A stretch of DNA of 64,000 nt, taken from assembly GCF_018812025.1 (NCBI RefSeq), contig NC_063044.1, positions 45,996,077-46,060,076 of the forward strand, written 5' to 3'. Position numbers and translations under genes: made by a program. Positions 22,727 through 35,400 of this stretch are shown piece by piece (the first letter of the stretch is position 1; each line of letters starts with the position of its first letter). The notes beneath the pieces were generated by a model. The model saw only the letters and a program-made list of their open reading frames with translations, had not been told where the DNA came from and searched no databases. This DNA comes from Megalobrama amblycephala (lineage: Eukaryota; Chordata; Actinopteri; Cypriniformes; Xenocyprididae).

Positions 22727-23676
22727 GCACCAGATAGACGACCTTAAAGCATGCAAATTAAGTGTTCAGGTATAGGAACCTGCCTCAGACTCTAGAGTGT
22801 CGCAAGTCCTAATCCAATCAGCATACCTATTCAAAGAGAGGGAGAGGGGCCCATTAATGACAAAAGGTGAGAATCTCAGTAATCACTCATTAGACGTACA
22901 ATAAAGAGAACAGGAACTGGCCGAAAACTCTTGCTGGAAACTTTGCTAAACAGAATCATTCATCTGATGTCGTCATCTTTACCTTAAAATGCTAAATACA
23001 ATGTACTTCACCTTAGTATTTCATGTGAGGTTATGTCAGGATGTAGGATCCGCAGATCTTAAACAGATTCTTAAATTTGTAATCCCACAATAAGTACACT
23101 GTAAAAAAAAAAAAAAACAGAAACTGACAGAAAATTACCAGGACATCCAGTAATTTTACGGACATCTCCGTTAACCCTAAAACAGCACAATGAGTCAAAA
23201 TTCAATCAAATTAGTACATTGTGCCCTATTTTTTTTTTTTAGAGTGTAGATAGAGATAGACAGTTGATGGACCCCATTGACTTCCATAGTATGGGAAAAA
23301 AAAAAAAATATGGAAGTCATAGTTGTCACTGTTTTGCCTGTGTTCTAGTTCATCATTAGTTGTCACAGTTTCTGATTAGTCCTCACCTGTTCCTGTTTCA
23401 TTAATGATCTTTCCTTGTGTATTCAAGCCCTCAGTTTTCCTCAGTTCATTGTCTCACATTAACGTTGTTTGAAATTTGTGTGTTCTCACTCTTTAATAAA
23501 TATTGAGTTTATTCATTCATTCTGTGTCATGTGTCATCTTTCTAGTATTATCTACACAGATCACCGTGACAAACATGCAGTAGTCGGATAGATAATACAC
23601 ACAAGAGTATATAATGTGATATGTGTCAGGTCATCTTATTTTTCAAATACAAACAGAATTTAAACTGACACACCCA

Positions 23677-23680
23677 ATGC

Positions 23681-23730
<50 letters not shown>
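23677..23730. repeat. (CT)n microsatellite
   Basis: A long TCTC run in the presumed upstream region of fmnl1. Confidence 0.9.
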
Positions 23731-23733
<3 letters not shown>

Positions 23734-24435
23734 GCGAGGTGCAGGAAGCTTGATGCTTCTGCTTTTTTCTGTGGTTTCCTCCTGCTCTCAGACAAGCCTC
23801 TTTCATTTCTGTAACAAACACCAGTGTGCTTGGACAGGTGCCTTTGTGTAAACTTACCAACATCTGTATTTTCTTTTGAAAGAAACTTCTGTAGGCTTGA
23901 TCAGAAGGAGTGGAGTTGTGAGAAAGATGCTCCAACATCTGAAGCACTCACAAGAGAGGCAGACACCTGAAGAAAAGGCCCGTTACACCGGTAATCAACA
24001 CACTCAGCCGTACTGAGAGACTAGAGGAGCTGAGCTTTTACAGGACCTGAATTTCCTTCATAGTGAAAGTGTTAGAAGAGGCCTTTCTTGTTCCTTTTTT
24101 GACTAAGCTAGCCTGAGAGGATCACCAAGTGTTTTTAGGAATTTTCTGATCGTGAGTTTGATTTATTCTGAATTTTCATCTTCGCTGAAAGCTTCTTCAC
24201 AATCAATTGCATCGTCCTGGAATCAGTTTTGGTTTAAAAGGTGTCCGACACCATGTCCTAAAGGAGTCCATGTGCTTCCACCTACACTGGATCTAACTGA
24301 CTAGAAAACTTTGAACACTTCAGTGGATTTTAACCTGTGGATTGTGGAGAGATTCATCTGGGTTTATCCTGTTGGGATTGTCAGTGATTGATCCAGAAGC
24401 AGTTCAGTATCCTGGAATTTCTAAGGAAAGTTGTG
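23731..24435 (+). other. fmnl1: Presumed promoter / 5' UTR of fmnl1
   Basis: It lies between the (CT)n tract and the start codon. An upstream in-frame ATG at 24388 extends the frame, but the family start MGNAAGG at 24436 carries the N-myristoylation glycine and is the better choice. The true transcription start cannot be placed. Confidence 0.5.
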
Positions 24436-27400
24436 ATGGGTAACGCAGCTGGCGGGTTGGAGCAGATGGAGGGGCAGGAGGCCAAAGGCTCAACGGGAGG
24501 GATAAACCCTACTCCCTCCATGCCTAAAAAGAAATGTGCCCCTCCTAAACTACCCATGCCCCCTGAGGAAGAGCTAGAAGAACGCTTCAGTGTGGTTTTG
24601 GTGAGCTCTTTATACACACGCATGTTATATAGCACAACAAAAGCAGCTAACCTTGACACTTCCTGTCAGCCACTATGTTAGGATGTTAACATTGGTTTGT
24701 CGGTATTAAATTCTCTGTCTTTGCATTTTGGAAACATATACAGTACTGGGCAAAAGTCTTAGGCATGACAATATTTTCACCCCCAAAAATGGTTTTAAGC
24801 CAGTTATTTATATCTTTTGCTGTAGTGTATCAGTAGGAAATATCAGTTTACATTTCCAAACATTCATTTTGCCATTAATTGTAATAATCCAGTGAGATTT
24901 CTGAATACACAAGGAGTCTGACTACAGCCGGTGCTCCACGTGGAGATCTGATCTCACCATCATCAAATCCGTCTCACATGAAGAAACAGGAAAAACGTAG
25001 ACAGACTAAATCCAGGAGAACTGTGGCCGTGTCTCTAAGATGCTTGAAGAAACCAACCTGCAAAGATACAGTACTGTGAAGAGTTTAGGCACTTGTGTGA
25101 AAATGCTGTAAAGTGAGGATGCTTTCAGAAATAGATTTTATGTATCAATTAACTTCTATTAACTAAATTAAAATCAATATTTGGTGTGACCACCCTTTGC
25201 GTTTAAAACAGCTTTTGTCCAGCTTTTTGCGCATTGTTTTTCAGGTATCTTTACAGGTCGGTTTCTTCAAGCTTCTTGGAGACATGGCCACAGTTCTCCT
25301 GGATTTAGTTTGTCTCCGTTTCATCTGTTTCTCCATGTAATCACAGACAGATTCGATGATCTTGAGATCAGATCTCCATGTGGAGCACCGGCTGTTGTCA
25401 GACTCCTTGTGTATTCAGAAATCTCACTGGATTATTATAATTAATGGCAAAATGAATGTTTAGAAATGTGAACTGATATTTCCTACTGATACACTACAAC
25501 AAAATATATGAAAAACTGGCTTAAACCCCTTTTTTGGAGGTGAAAATACTGATGTGCCTAAACATTTTTGTTGATCCTGAAACAACATTCCAATCAACCA
25601 ATCAGATTTTTTTTTAAAGTTTACAGTTTACAGTTTATGTGAAGTTTAGGTTTATAACCGTGATTCTACATCAGTGTTATTCAATCATTTCCTTATGATT
25701 TTAGGGAAAACCTTTGGGTAGGGTTAGGTAGGTATATTGTTAGGACTAGGATGCTTACAGGATGCTTATAATATAAGCATTTCAAAATAAATGCAATCTT
25801 CAGTTACACTTTATTTTAAGGCGTCCTCGTTACAGTGTAATTATACATTTAAGTACTGAGTAATATCAATGTACTTACTACAGGGTTAGGGTTAGTTGCA
25901 TGTAATTATGTACAATTTATAGTTATTACCATAGTAATGTAATGTGTACCAAGGACATTAAAATGAAGTGTCAGTCTTCCACCTGAAATGGGAAATTAAG
26001 TAACATTTGGAAAAACACTTCTGACTTAATGCAATCCGATCACTGTCACATTAGTTCACATGGGCTTTTGGTACAGGAACAGGCAGTAGTGTGATGAAAA
26101 ATTAGGCAACTACTTAAGAGAAGTCATAAGACAAAAAGAGGCCCTATAATCTTGTGATGACTGACCTTTGATTCGTCTTTCATTTCAGTGCAAGACACAA
26201 AGTGTCAGTTGCTTATCCTCTTAGATATATCATCACGTTTGTTGGGCAATTTGTTGGATCAATTAACCGATGTTGAACAGAAGCACAGTTATTTGGTTCC
26301 ACTTAAAACTACAAATTATGTATGCCTCTGTCCATCTCAGAGTAAATAATTGTGACTTCGCATGAATGCACCTTTATATGTCCCAAATGTGACTTTATAT
26401 CTCACAGTATATATCTTACTCTGAGCTAGAAATGGGCTAACAAGAAGCCATTTGATCCTTCTGATAAGACTCTTATTGGTCTGACTGCATTTGTTACGTA
26501 TGACTGCTCAGACGGACACAGTCAGGCTGCTCCAGGCCCTTTGATGAGCGGGACTCTAAACCCGTCATTACTGCTGAGGTATGGGGGTTAGCGACATCCA
26601 ACAGTTTTGTTCTGGACCCTTTGAATTCAAGCGACAGCCTTGTTTAGAATATGAGAATATAAAACCAGTGTATGCCAATGGATATCACACATGCTCACAG
26701 TCATTTCCTTATTACAGGCTACTTCCATAAGCCTTGTACATTTGGTGCATTATATATAATATCAACTTAATCTAGTCTCCACTTCATTCACTCTTTTGTT
26801 AAGTACCAGTAGACCACAGTTAGTCCCCCACCCTATACCCCACCCCACCCTTTTCACCCTTCTCTCTCTGTTCCTCCACTAACCGCTTAATGCGTTTCTA
26901 AATGTGCTTTCACTCTTTGTACACGCAACCTTAAAAAAATAACCCTGCTCAGAGCGGAAACATCTTACTGCTATAGGAGGAAACACCCAAGAGCACAGTG
27001 TTTCTACACTGAACACCTTTTTTTTTTTTTTAACGAACCACACCCTCTTAATTTGGTTAACAGGTGCAATTTCAAAAGAAAATATGAAACATAAATCTAA
27101 TGGTGGATGTTTGTTGCTAATAATGTGTTTAAAGTGCAACACATGAAGCAACTCAGCCCTGTGCCATTTTTCAGGAAGTCACATTGCGTCAGACTGAAGA
27201 CTGACAGCATATGATCTTAAAGAGAAAAACAAAAACTTAAGGGTAAATAAATAATGAGATATGTACTTAACATGATAGTTCACCAAAAAAAGTTTACTTA
27301 CCGTCATGTCGTTCCAAACCTGTATGACTTTCTTTCTCTCTTCTGTGAAGCAAAACAGAAGACTATTGACTTACATTTTGACTTTCTTTCTTTTTTTTTT

Positions 27401-30400
27401 TAATAAGTCATACAGGTTTGAAATAAAATGAGGGTAAATAGTAAACTAAATGATGACAAGATTTTCATTTTCAGTTGAATTATATCCTTTTAGTTTGGCT
27501 AAAGAAGGAACAATAATTGCATCACACGTTTTGTAATGTAGACAAGAAGTCAGTCACATTTGCTTCTCATGCATCAGAGATAAACGGCGATCATCGTTAC
27601 ATATTCATGACATAAAAGGCAAATCGGATGTTATTTGAAACTGTGGAAAGAGTTAACCAGCTGCAATATATCAGTCTCCTTCAAAACTCATCCTCAGACT
27701 TTTCCATGTTATTCCATACTCCAGAATTCAGATGTTGCCATCGACATCACAAGCTAATTAGTATTATAACACTGACAACAACTTCTTTCCTCTCTCTTGC
27801 ACAGTTTAATCCTGGTTCTGGATTATGTATCACTGGCGGCAGTAATTAAATATCCAGTTTTTGATATCCAGTATTATGGGTGTAAACTCACATTTTGTGT
27901 TTTTGTTTTTTACTTTTGCACTTATGCTTGCACTTATAATTTCTCTTCTCAGAGCTCCATGAATCTGCCTCCTGATAAGATGAAGCTTCTGAGTCAGTAC
28001 GACAATGAAAAGAAATGGGAGCTGGTTTGTGACCAGGTGAGATACTATTATTGTCTTCTGTCAATCAAGTTTATGTATTTAGTTGTTTTTTTTAATAATG
28101 ACAGCAAAGAAGAACTGAGAGTATGCCTACATCTTGATCGTTTCTCCCATTTACTTCTCATTTATGGAGTGAGACATTACTCATATTGAAATACGTAATG
28201 AATTACTCAAATTGAAATATGTAACTCACTTTATTTTTGAGTAGCTTTTCTCTGCATTTTTATAATACCCTGTGTCTGCAGTGTAGGTGTGACCTTTTAG
28301 AGGAAGTTGTCTGGTAGACTATATTGAGACACACCAGAAGCTTAAATGAGATCTGTACACTGAAACAAATATCAAAACCAAACTTATACAAGTTATATGA
28401 GGACTGTAACCGGGGATCATATGAGGGTATATTGGGGGATTTTTGCATGATGAATGCAACATGTATTACTCTAATCATACATATATCAGAGAAAATATTA
28501 AAGTGTCTCTAGTGTTTATTGAAAAATGCCTCATTTAAATGATGTATCCTGTTTTTCTTGTTCTGTTTTGTGAGAAATTAAAATACAAGTTGAGGCATTT
28601 GTAGTGATCTGTTTTAGAGAATGCATCAGGCTTAATATAGCCTATAAGAAGGAAAAAGCACAACAGTGGTTGACTGAAAAAAACACAATAGTGATTTTTG
28701 CAAAGATGTATTTTTATATGTACGCATTTTATTTTAATCGTTCGATGACAGTAAACCATGATGCAAGTGTGTGGTTAAAGCAGATGATGTAAAGATTGAT
28801 ATCAGCACATTCAGACACTTCAAGAGGAGAGAAAGAATTAGAAGGAAAAATTAGAGCAGCGGTATGAGGTCAGACTCTTAAGGTGGTGAAACCATGTCTA
28901 CGCACTTCCTGTGTTATTATTTGTGTCTCTATGACAACTTGTGGAATGCAAGCTTTGTAACTTTGCATGCAGAGAGTTGCTATGGCAGCGTGCGCACACA
29001 ACTATTAACTATTATGTAGGCTATATTCCACCTTCAGTTAAAATAAAATTCCAACTCAAATAAAATGATAGCAAGTTTGGGTTTGGTTACTGCTTTTGAA
29101 CTTTCATTTCATCAAAGAATTCTAAAAAATGGATCATGTTTTCCACAAAAACATTAAGCAGTGCAACTGTTATCAACATTGATAGTAATAATTACATGTT
29201 TCTTGAGCAGCAAATAATCATATTAGAATGATTTCTGAAGGATCATGTGACACTGAAGACTGGAGAAATTATGCTGAAAATTCAGCTTTGTTATCACAGG
29301 AATAAATTGCATTTTGAAATATATTAAAATGGAAAACCTTTATTTTAAATTGTAATAATATTTCACAATATTACACTCTAAAAATGGTGGGCTAAAAACA
29401 ACCAAAGTTGGGTTGAGATTGGACAAACCCAGTGGTTGGGCTAAATGTTTGCCCATCATGCTGGGCAGTTTTAGCAAGCAATACAGTAATTTTTAAACAA
29501 TAGTTGAGTTAAATAAAACTACCCAGCAGGTTAGGCAAACATTTAACCCAACCGCTGGGTTTGTCCATTTTCAACCCAACTTGTTTTTTTGTTGTTGTTG
29601 TTGTTGTTTTTTTTAACCTAGAGTGTACTGTTTTACTGTATTTTGATAAAAAAAAAAAAATTAAAAAAGCAGCCTTGAGGAGCATAAGTGATTTCTTTCA
29701 AAGACATTCAAAAAGATCTTACCGTCCCCAAGCTTGATATTATTTTAAAGAGCATTTAAATATCTTCTACAAGTTCCCATCAAAATGGCGGCAAATTAGT
29801 CCATTCATTGTTTGTCTTTCTCCCAATGTCTATTAGGAGCGTTTTCAGGTGAAAAACCCTCCCTCAGCTTACCTGACTAAAATCAAGAGCTTCTACCAGG
29901 ACCAAGGTGGAGTGGTGCGCAGGGTCAGTACTGTTCTGCTCTTTCCCTCAACACCGTACAATTCTCATTTCTCTTTTACCCCATGTCAGTGCTGACTCCC
30001 ACCTGTGAAAAATCCCAGTTTAGAGTTTTGATGTGAAGTGAATGATTGTCTGTCCCTCTGTAATTCCTTCTCCACAGTTCAAGAAACGTGTGCAGGAGTC
30101 CACTCAAGTCCTGAGAGAGCTGGAGATCTCACTCAGAACCAATCACATTGGGTTAGTGGCAGCTTTATTTTCTTGATTCACTGCTACTCCTGAATACAAC
30201 TGAAAGATCATTTTGAACCTGAGACATTTCAAGATAGGGCTGCATGATAATGGTTAAACTAATTATCATGATTATTTTGGTCAAAAATTAGGTTACACTT
30301 TATTTTGATTGTCCCCTTTAGACATTCTGTTACCTATAGGTAGTGTTGTACTTACATGTCAACTAACTCTCATTAGGGTATTAGTTGAGTATTAGGAGAC

Positions 30401-32409
30401 TGTTAGGGTAAGGGTTAGTAAAATACGGGGTTAGTGGAATAAGTTGACATGCACTTATAGTCAATAGAATGTCTGTTGGGTGACCATCACAATACACAAT
30501 AGTCTACTAATACTCTAATGAGAGTTAGTTGATATGTGAAATGCTACTTATAACAGAAAGTCTAAAGGGGACCATCAAAATAAAGTGTTAATAAAAATTA
30601 CAATTGCAGTTATTTATCACAATTGTTTTAATTTGAGAATTTGTTGGAAATTTGTTTTAAAATTTCTTTAGAATTATTGTATTCAACGCAGTACAAAGTA
30701 AGCAAGGTTTATTTATCCTTATTTGGTAAAACCCTAAGAAGCTGCTCTCAAAAGTTAGAACAGTGAAATTCCTAATAAGAATTACAATGATTCCAAACTA
30801 TGTTTATGTTTTCTACTTAAACAACAAAAAAGACTTTGTATTGTAGCACTTATATGTTACATAAAGAGGTTGTTGCAAACAGATGATTATGCTTAAATAT
30901 TCGAGAGAAGCAGAAATTGTGATCACCATAACTGTGCAGCCTTATTTCATGATATTTCTTTTATTCTTTATAGGTGGGCTCAGGAATTTCTCAATGAGGA
31001 GAACCAAGGCTTAGATGTCCTGGTGGACTTCTTGTCGTATGCTCAAAGTGATGCACCGTATGTTTATTCTGTCATTACTAACGTTTCCCACAAACATCAT
31101 CTAATGAGTTTGCAGTAATTGTCCAAGATGATTTTATGACTAAATCTTAGATTCTGAAAAGATGCAACTAGAATTCACTCGCCACATTAATCATGTCAAT
31201 ATCAGTGACTAAAAAAAATCAGGTTCTTGATGTGTTTCTCAGGTTTGAGGTGGAATCTGTGGAAAATGGCAGCTCCGTTTTAGACAACAGGAGGTTGTCA
31301 GAGAGATCAGTGGAGGATCTAGCCAAAAATGTCAGTCATTCTCCAACACATGGGATGACCAGAGCAGCACGTGCACTCACTGTCCGGTTAGTCGCGCTAC
31401 AACACACCCCAAAATACAGGGATCACTGCTGGCTATAAGGACTAAAATCAAGAAACAATGACGTTTAGATGTTCTTCTCAAGCAGATACGTCTATTTGTT
31501 CATGTTAAGTGCTCATCTTTTGTTCATTCTGTGCTTTTCCACGTCAGAATATCTTCCTTGGCCCATAGCAGAAAAACTATGCGAAATGCTCGATTGGCCA
31601 GTCAAAGAGATGATGTTCACCTCTGTATTATGTGTCTTCGTGCGATCATGAATTATCAGGTATGTAGGAGTGAGGAGCATATACAAACGCAAGACACAGC
31701 TTCTCGGAAGATAATTTTAGAAGAACTTAATGTGATTCATCTGTTTTTTTTTTTTTTTTAACAGTCTGGGTTTAATTTAGTCATGACGCACCCCAGATGC
31801 GTCAATGAAATTACACTTAGTCTCAACAACAAAAATCCCAGGTAAGAGTGTTTTTGTAGTGTATGCGATTTGTGTGTGTTTGTTGTGTGAGTTTTTGTAA
31901 TACACTTCAATACTCTGTCCATAGGACTAAAGCTCTGGTGCTAGAGCTGTTGGCGGCAGTGTGTCTGGTTAGAGGAGGACATGACATCATCATCTCAGCC
32001 TTTGACAACTTTAAAGAAGTAAGATGACTAGCCTTTCACACATGTACATACATTTTTTTTTTTCTTGTGGGATGCCCTCAAAAAATGTTTTGTAAGATTT
32101 TGCAGTTGTTCAAGATACATTTTAAGAAATCAAAATCTGCCCAAATGTATTCTTTCAAAACACTGTAATAAGTTTTTATCTCTCAGAATTGTTGGAAGAA
32201 AACTCTTGTATTCACAAAAGCTGCATTTATTTGATCAGAAATACAGTGAACACTGTAATGTTGTAAACCATGATAATTTCAGAATTCTTTGATGAATAGA
32301 AAGTTCAAAAGAACAGCGTTTATTCGAGTTACAAATTTTTGGAACATTATAAATGTCTTTACTGTCACTTGATCATTTTAATGGACCTTGTTGAATAAAG
32401 TATTAATCT

Positions 32410-32448
<39 letters not shown>

Positions 32449-35400
32449 TGACCCCAAAACTTTTGCACAGTAGTGTTACATTTTGTAGCTTAGATTATTG
32501 TGGGTGTCTTGCTCATCACTTACCTCTATGTGTGGCGCACCTTCTCACAGGTGAGTGGAGAGAAGAACCGCTTTGAGAAGCTCATGGAGTACTTCATGAA
32601 TGACGACAGCAACATAGACTTCATGGTGAGCATGGGCGTGAATCACATTCATTTTCAGTTAAAAAAAAAAGATGACAATTGATTTTGAACTATGTGTTTT
32701 TCTTCACAGGTGGCTTGCATGCAGTTCATAAACATTGTGGTCCACTCAGTGGAAAACATGAACTTCCGTGTGCATCTTCAATATGAGTTCACTCAGCTGG
32801 GTCTTGACCAGTACTTAGAGGTCAGTCTAGTGTTCAGCACATAAAAGCATGACATACAACTTTTACACAGGATTTTATATGTTTTGTGTATTCATGAAGC
32901 TGCGCATGATCCTTCTGATGTAACTCATAACTGTTTGTTTGTATGCGTGGGTGTCAGCAGTCCCTAAAGGAAATGGAAAGTGAGAAGCTGCAGGTGCAGA
33001 TTCAGGCGTACTTGGATAATGTGTTTGATGTTGGAGCTCTGCTGGAGGATGCCGAGAATAAAGGGGACATAGTGGAGCATGTAACAGAACTGCAGGAGGC
33101 CAATGCACAGGTTAAATATACACTATCCACACAAACACATGTGCACATAATCATCTACCAAATGACACACATGCCTTATATTGTAGGTGTGTATTCTTGT
33201 GTTGTAGCTGAATGCAAGATTGCAGGAATATGAGAATGGAGCACTGGAAAAAATGGCAGAACTTGAGAAACAACTAATGCAGGCCACTAAAGAATCAGCA
33301 CTGCTGAAGGTACCAAACTGCATTTCTCTCTCTCACACTGGCTGCATACTGATCCATACTATATACTATAGCATACTATAGATTAGAAGTAATGTGTCCC
33401 AAATCCTTTTTTACACAGGTGTGTTTACTGTTTAGTGCGTCAAAGGGGCCCAGATATCATATTTGTGACGGATTTTTATAGTGTGCATCTACGAATGTTT
33501 TTTTTTTGGTATAATATTGCCCACAATTTGTCCGTGTTTCTCCAGTGCGGCATCAAGACACAATTTTATGAAGTTGTAGCATGGCCCAATATGGGAAGGC
33601 TGGCTCACGTCATATTTAAAATGACACTGCAAAAATAGTATTTGTGTCTTGTTTTCCATAAAAATAATCCTTATATAAATCCAAAAAAAAGAAAAAGAAA
33701 AAATAATGATATAAAATGTCCATCAACATGGATTTACTTGTGTAAAACTGAGAAAAATAATACAATAAGACTTGTTTCAGAGAATGTATCTTTAATAAAT
33801 ATCTTAAATATAATATAAATATGTATCTTTAATAAATATTAACTTTATTTGCTCTTACCCCACTGATAGATGTTTTAACATAAATCTAATAAAAATTTAA
33901 TTTTGATTAATGAAAAATAAATTCAAGACATATCCTTTGAAAACTTTTGTCTTATGTAAATAAGTGTTTTGTTTTAGATATTTAGATATAAAATATGCTT
34001 AGTATTTTAACTAGAAATAAGACCAAACATATAGTCTATGTATCGGTTTGTATACTTACCATGCCAAATGCAGTACATACATGTACCCCCGGTTTCACAG
34101 ACAAGGCTTAAGCTAGTCCTAGACTAAAATGCAGGTTTGAGCTGTTTTAACTGAAAGCAACTTGTCCTGATATATCTTAAAATATGTCAGTGCCATTGTT
34201 TTGTCTCAAGATGCACACCAGTAATGTTTTTTTCTAGTGTACTATTATAAAAACTACTTAAATATCCTAATTGAACTAAGGCCTAATCCTGGCTTAGGCT
34301 AAGCTATGTCTGTGAAACCGGGCCACAACGTACTTAGAAATATCAAAACTGGGAAACAGTCACTGTCTCACTCTAAACCTTTACCTGTGCGTGTAACAGG
34401 AGAGCTTGCGAGAGTCCTGTACCCAGGTGAGCACTTTGCAGCAGAGAGAACGAGAACGAGAGATTCAGAGGGAGAGAGAACGAGAGCAGGAGCGTATGTC
34501 ACAGCCCTCACAGGTAGAGAGAGAGAAGGTGAGTGAAAAGGAGTCCAAACTGGAAGGGAAGCTGAGGGAACTGCAGGATAAAGGTTTAGTCCGACTGGAG
34601 CGCACAGCCTCTGGAAGCCTGGACATTGAAGTCATTCCAGTCACCGTAGAGAAAATTGTCACTCAAACAGGTAAGAGCACTTCTTGAAAAGTTCTCCATT
34701 TGGTTAGCATCTAGTGAACTGAAAATGTTTACCTTAAGCTGGCTACCTTGATGATAACATAGCATCTGTTTTATGTTCACAGTGACTGTGTCAGGTCCTG
34801 CTTCTCAAGCCCCGCCCCCTCCAGCTGCAGCACCTCCTCCACCTCCTCCACCTCCTCCACTACCTGGTGCTGCAGCACCTCCTCCTCCTCCTCCTCCTCC
34901 ACCACCACCACCTCCTCCTGGAAGTGGAGGCATTCCGCCTCCCCCTCCTCCTCCTCCCCCTTCTGGTGGAGGTCCACCACCACCCCCGCCCCCACCTGGC
35001 TGTGGGCCACCACCCCCTGGGAATGAGACAGGTGAAGGGGCAAAATATTTTACAATTAAAGAAATAAGCATACAGACAGCTTGAACTGGGTGACCATATA
35101 TCCATCTTTTCAATTGTTTTACACAGGACCCAAGGCACGCAAACCAATTCAAACAAAGTTCAGGATGCCTCTGTTGAACTGGCAGGCTTTGAAGCCCAAT
35201 CAAGTGACGGGAACAGTGTTTAGCGAGCTGAATGACGAGCAACTGTTAGGGGTAACAACAAAGAAATCCTGCATCTGAACATTCTGTCATCATTTATTCA
35301 CCCTAATGTTGTTCCTGTAGGACTTTCTTCAGGAGGACAAAAATAATTTTTTTGAAGAACCTGTTTTTGTTCTTGCAATGAAAGTCAATGAGATACAAAA

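Larger units (their letters stand above)
21441..23091. mobile_element. Possible LTR-like or other TE-derived host block containing nested hAT elements
   Basis: It begins TGTTGGAAATCTCAGAAG, contains CAGGATTCTTTATTGAGAAC, and ends near GTAATCCCACA, which is TG...CA-like. It could be a solo LTR, but I found no 5-bp target duplication and no internal genes. Confidence 0.3.
19407..23700. other. Intergenic region between mlx and fmnl1
   Basis: No gene seen. It contains a TTAA foldback (19782-20573), AT-rich DNA (20575-21430), and a TE-derived block with two nested hAT elements (about 21440-23090). Around 23100-23350 lie short repeats with A-runs, and a (CT)n tract lies near 23680. Confidence 0.7.

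Noticed and set aside
21441..23091. Full LTR retrotransposon
   Set aside because: No gag/pol frames, primer-binding site or target duplication seen; kept only as a low-confidence TE-derived block.
24388..24435. Upstream in-frame ATG for fmnl1
   Set aside because: It would bury the N-myristoylation glycine of MGN, conserved in the family; treated as 5' UTR.
34777..35242. Long minus-strand open frames (145, 98 and 88 codons) opposite fmnl1 FH1
   Set aside because: They are antisense to poly-proline codons, so they read poly-Gly, poly-Glu/Val or poly-Arg. Low complexity without start context or homology.
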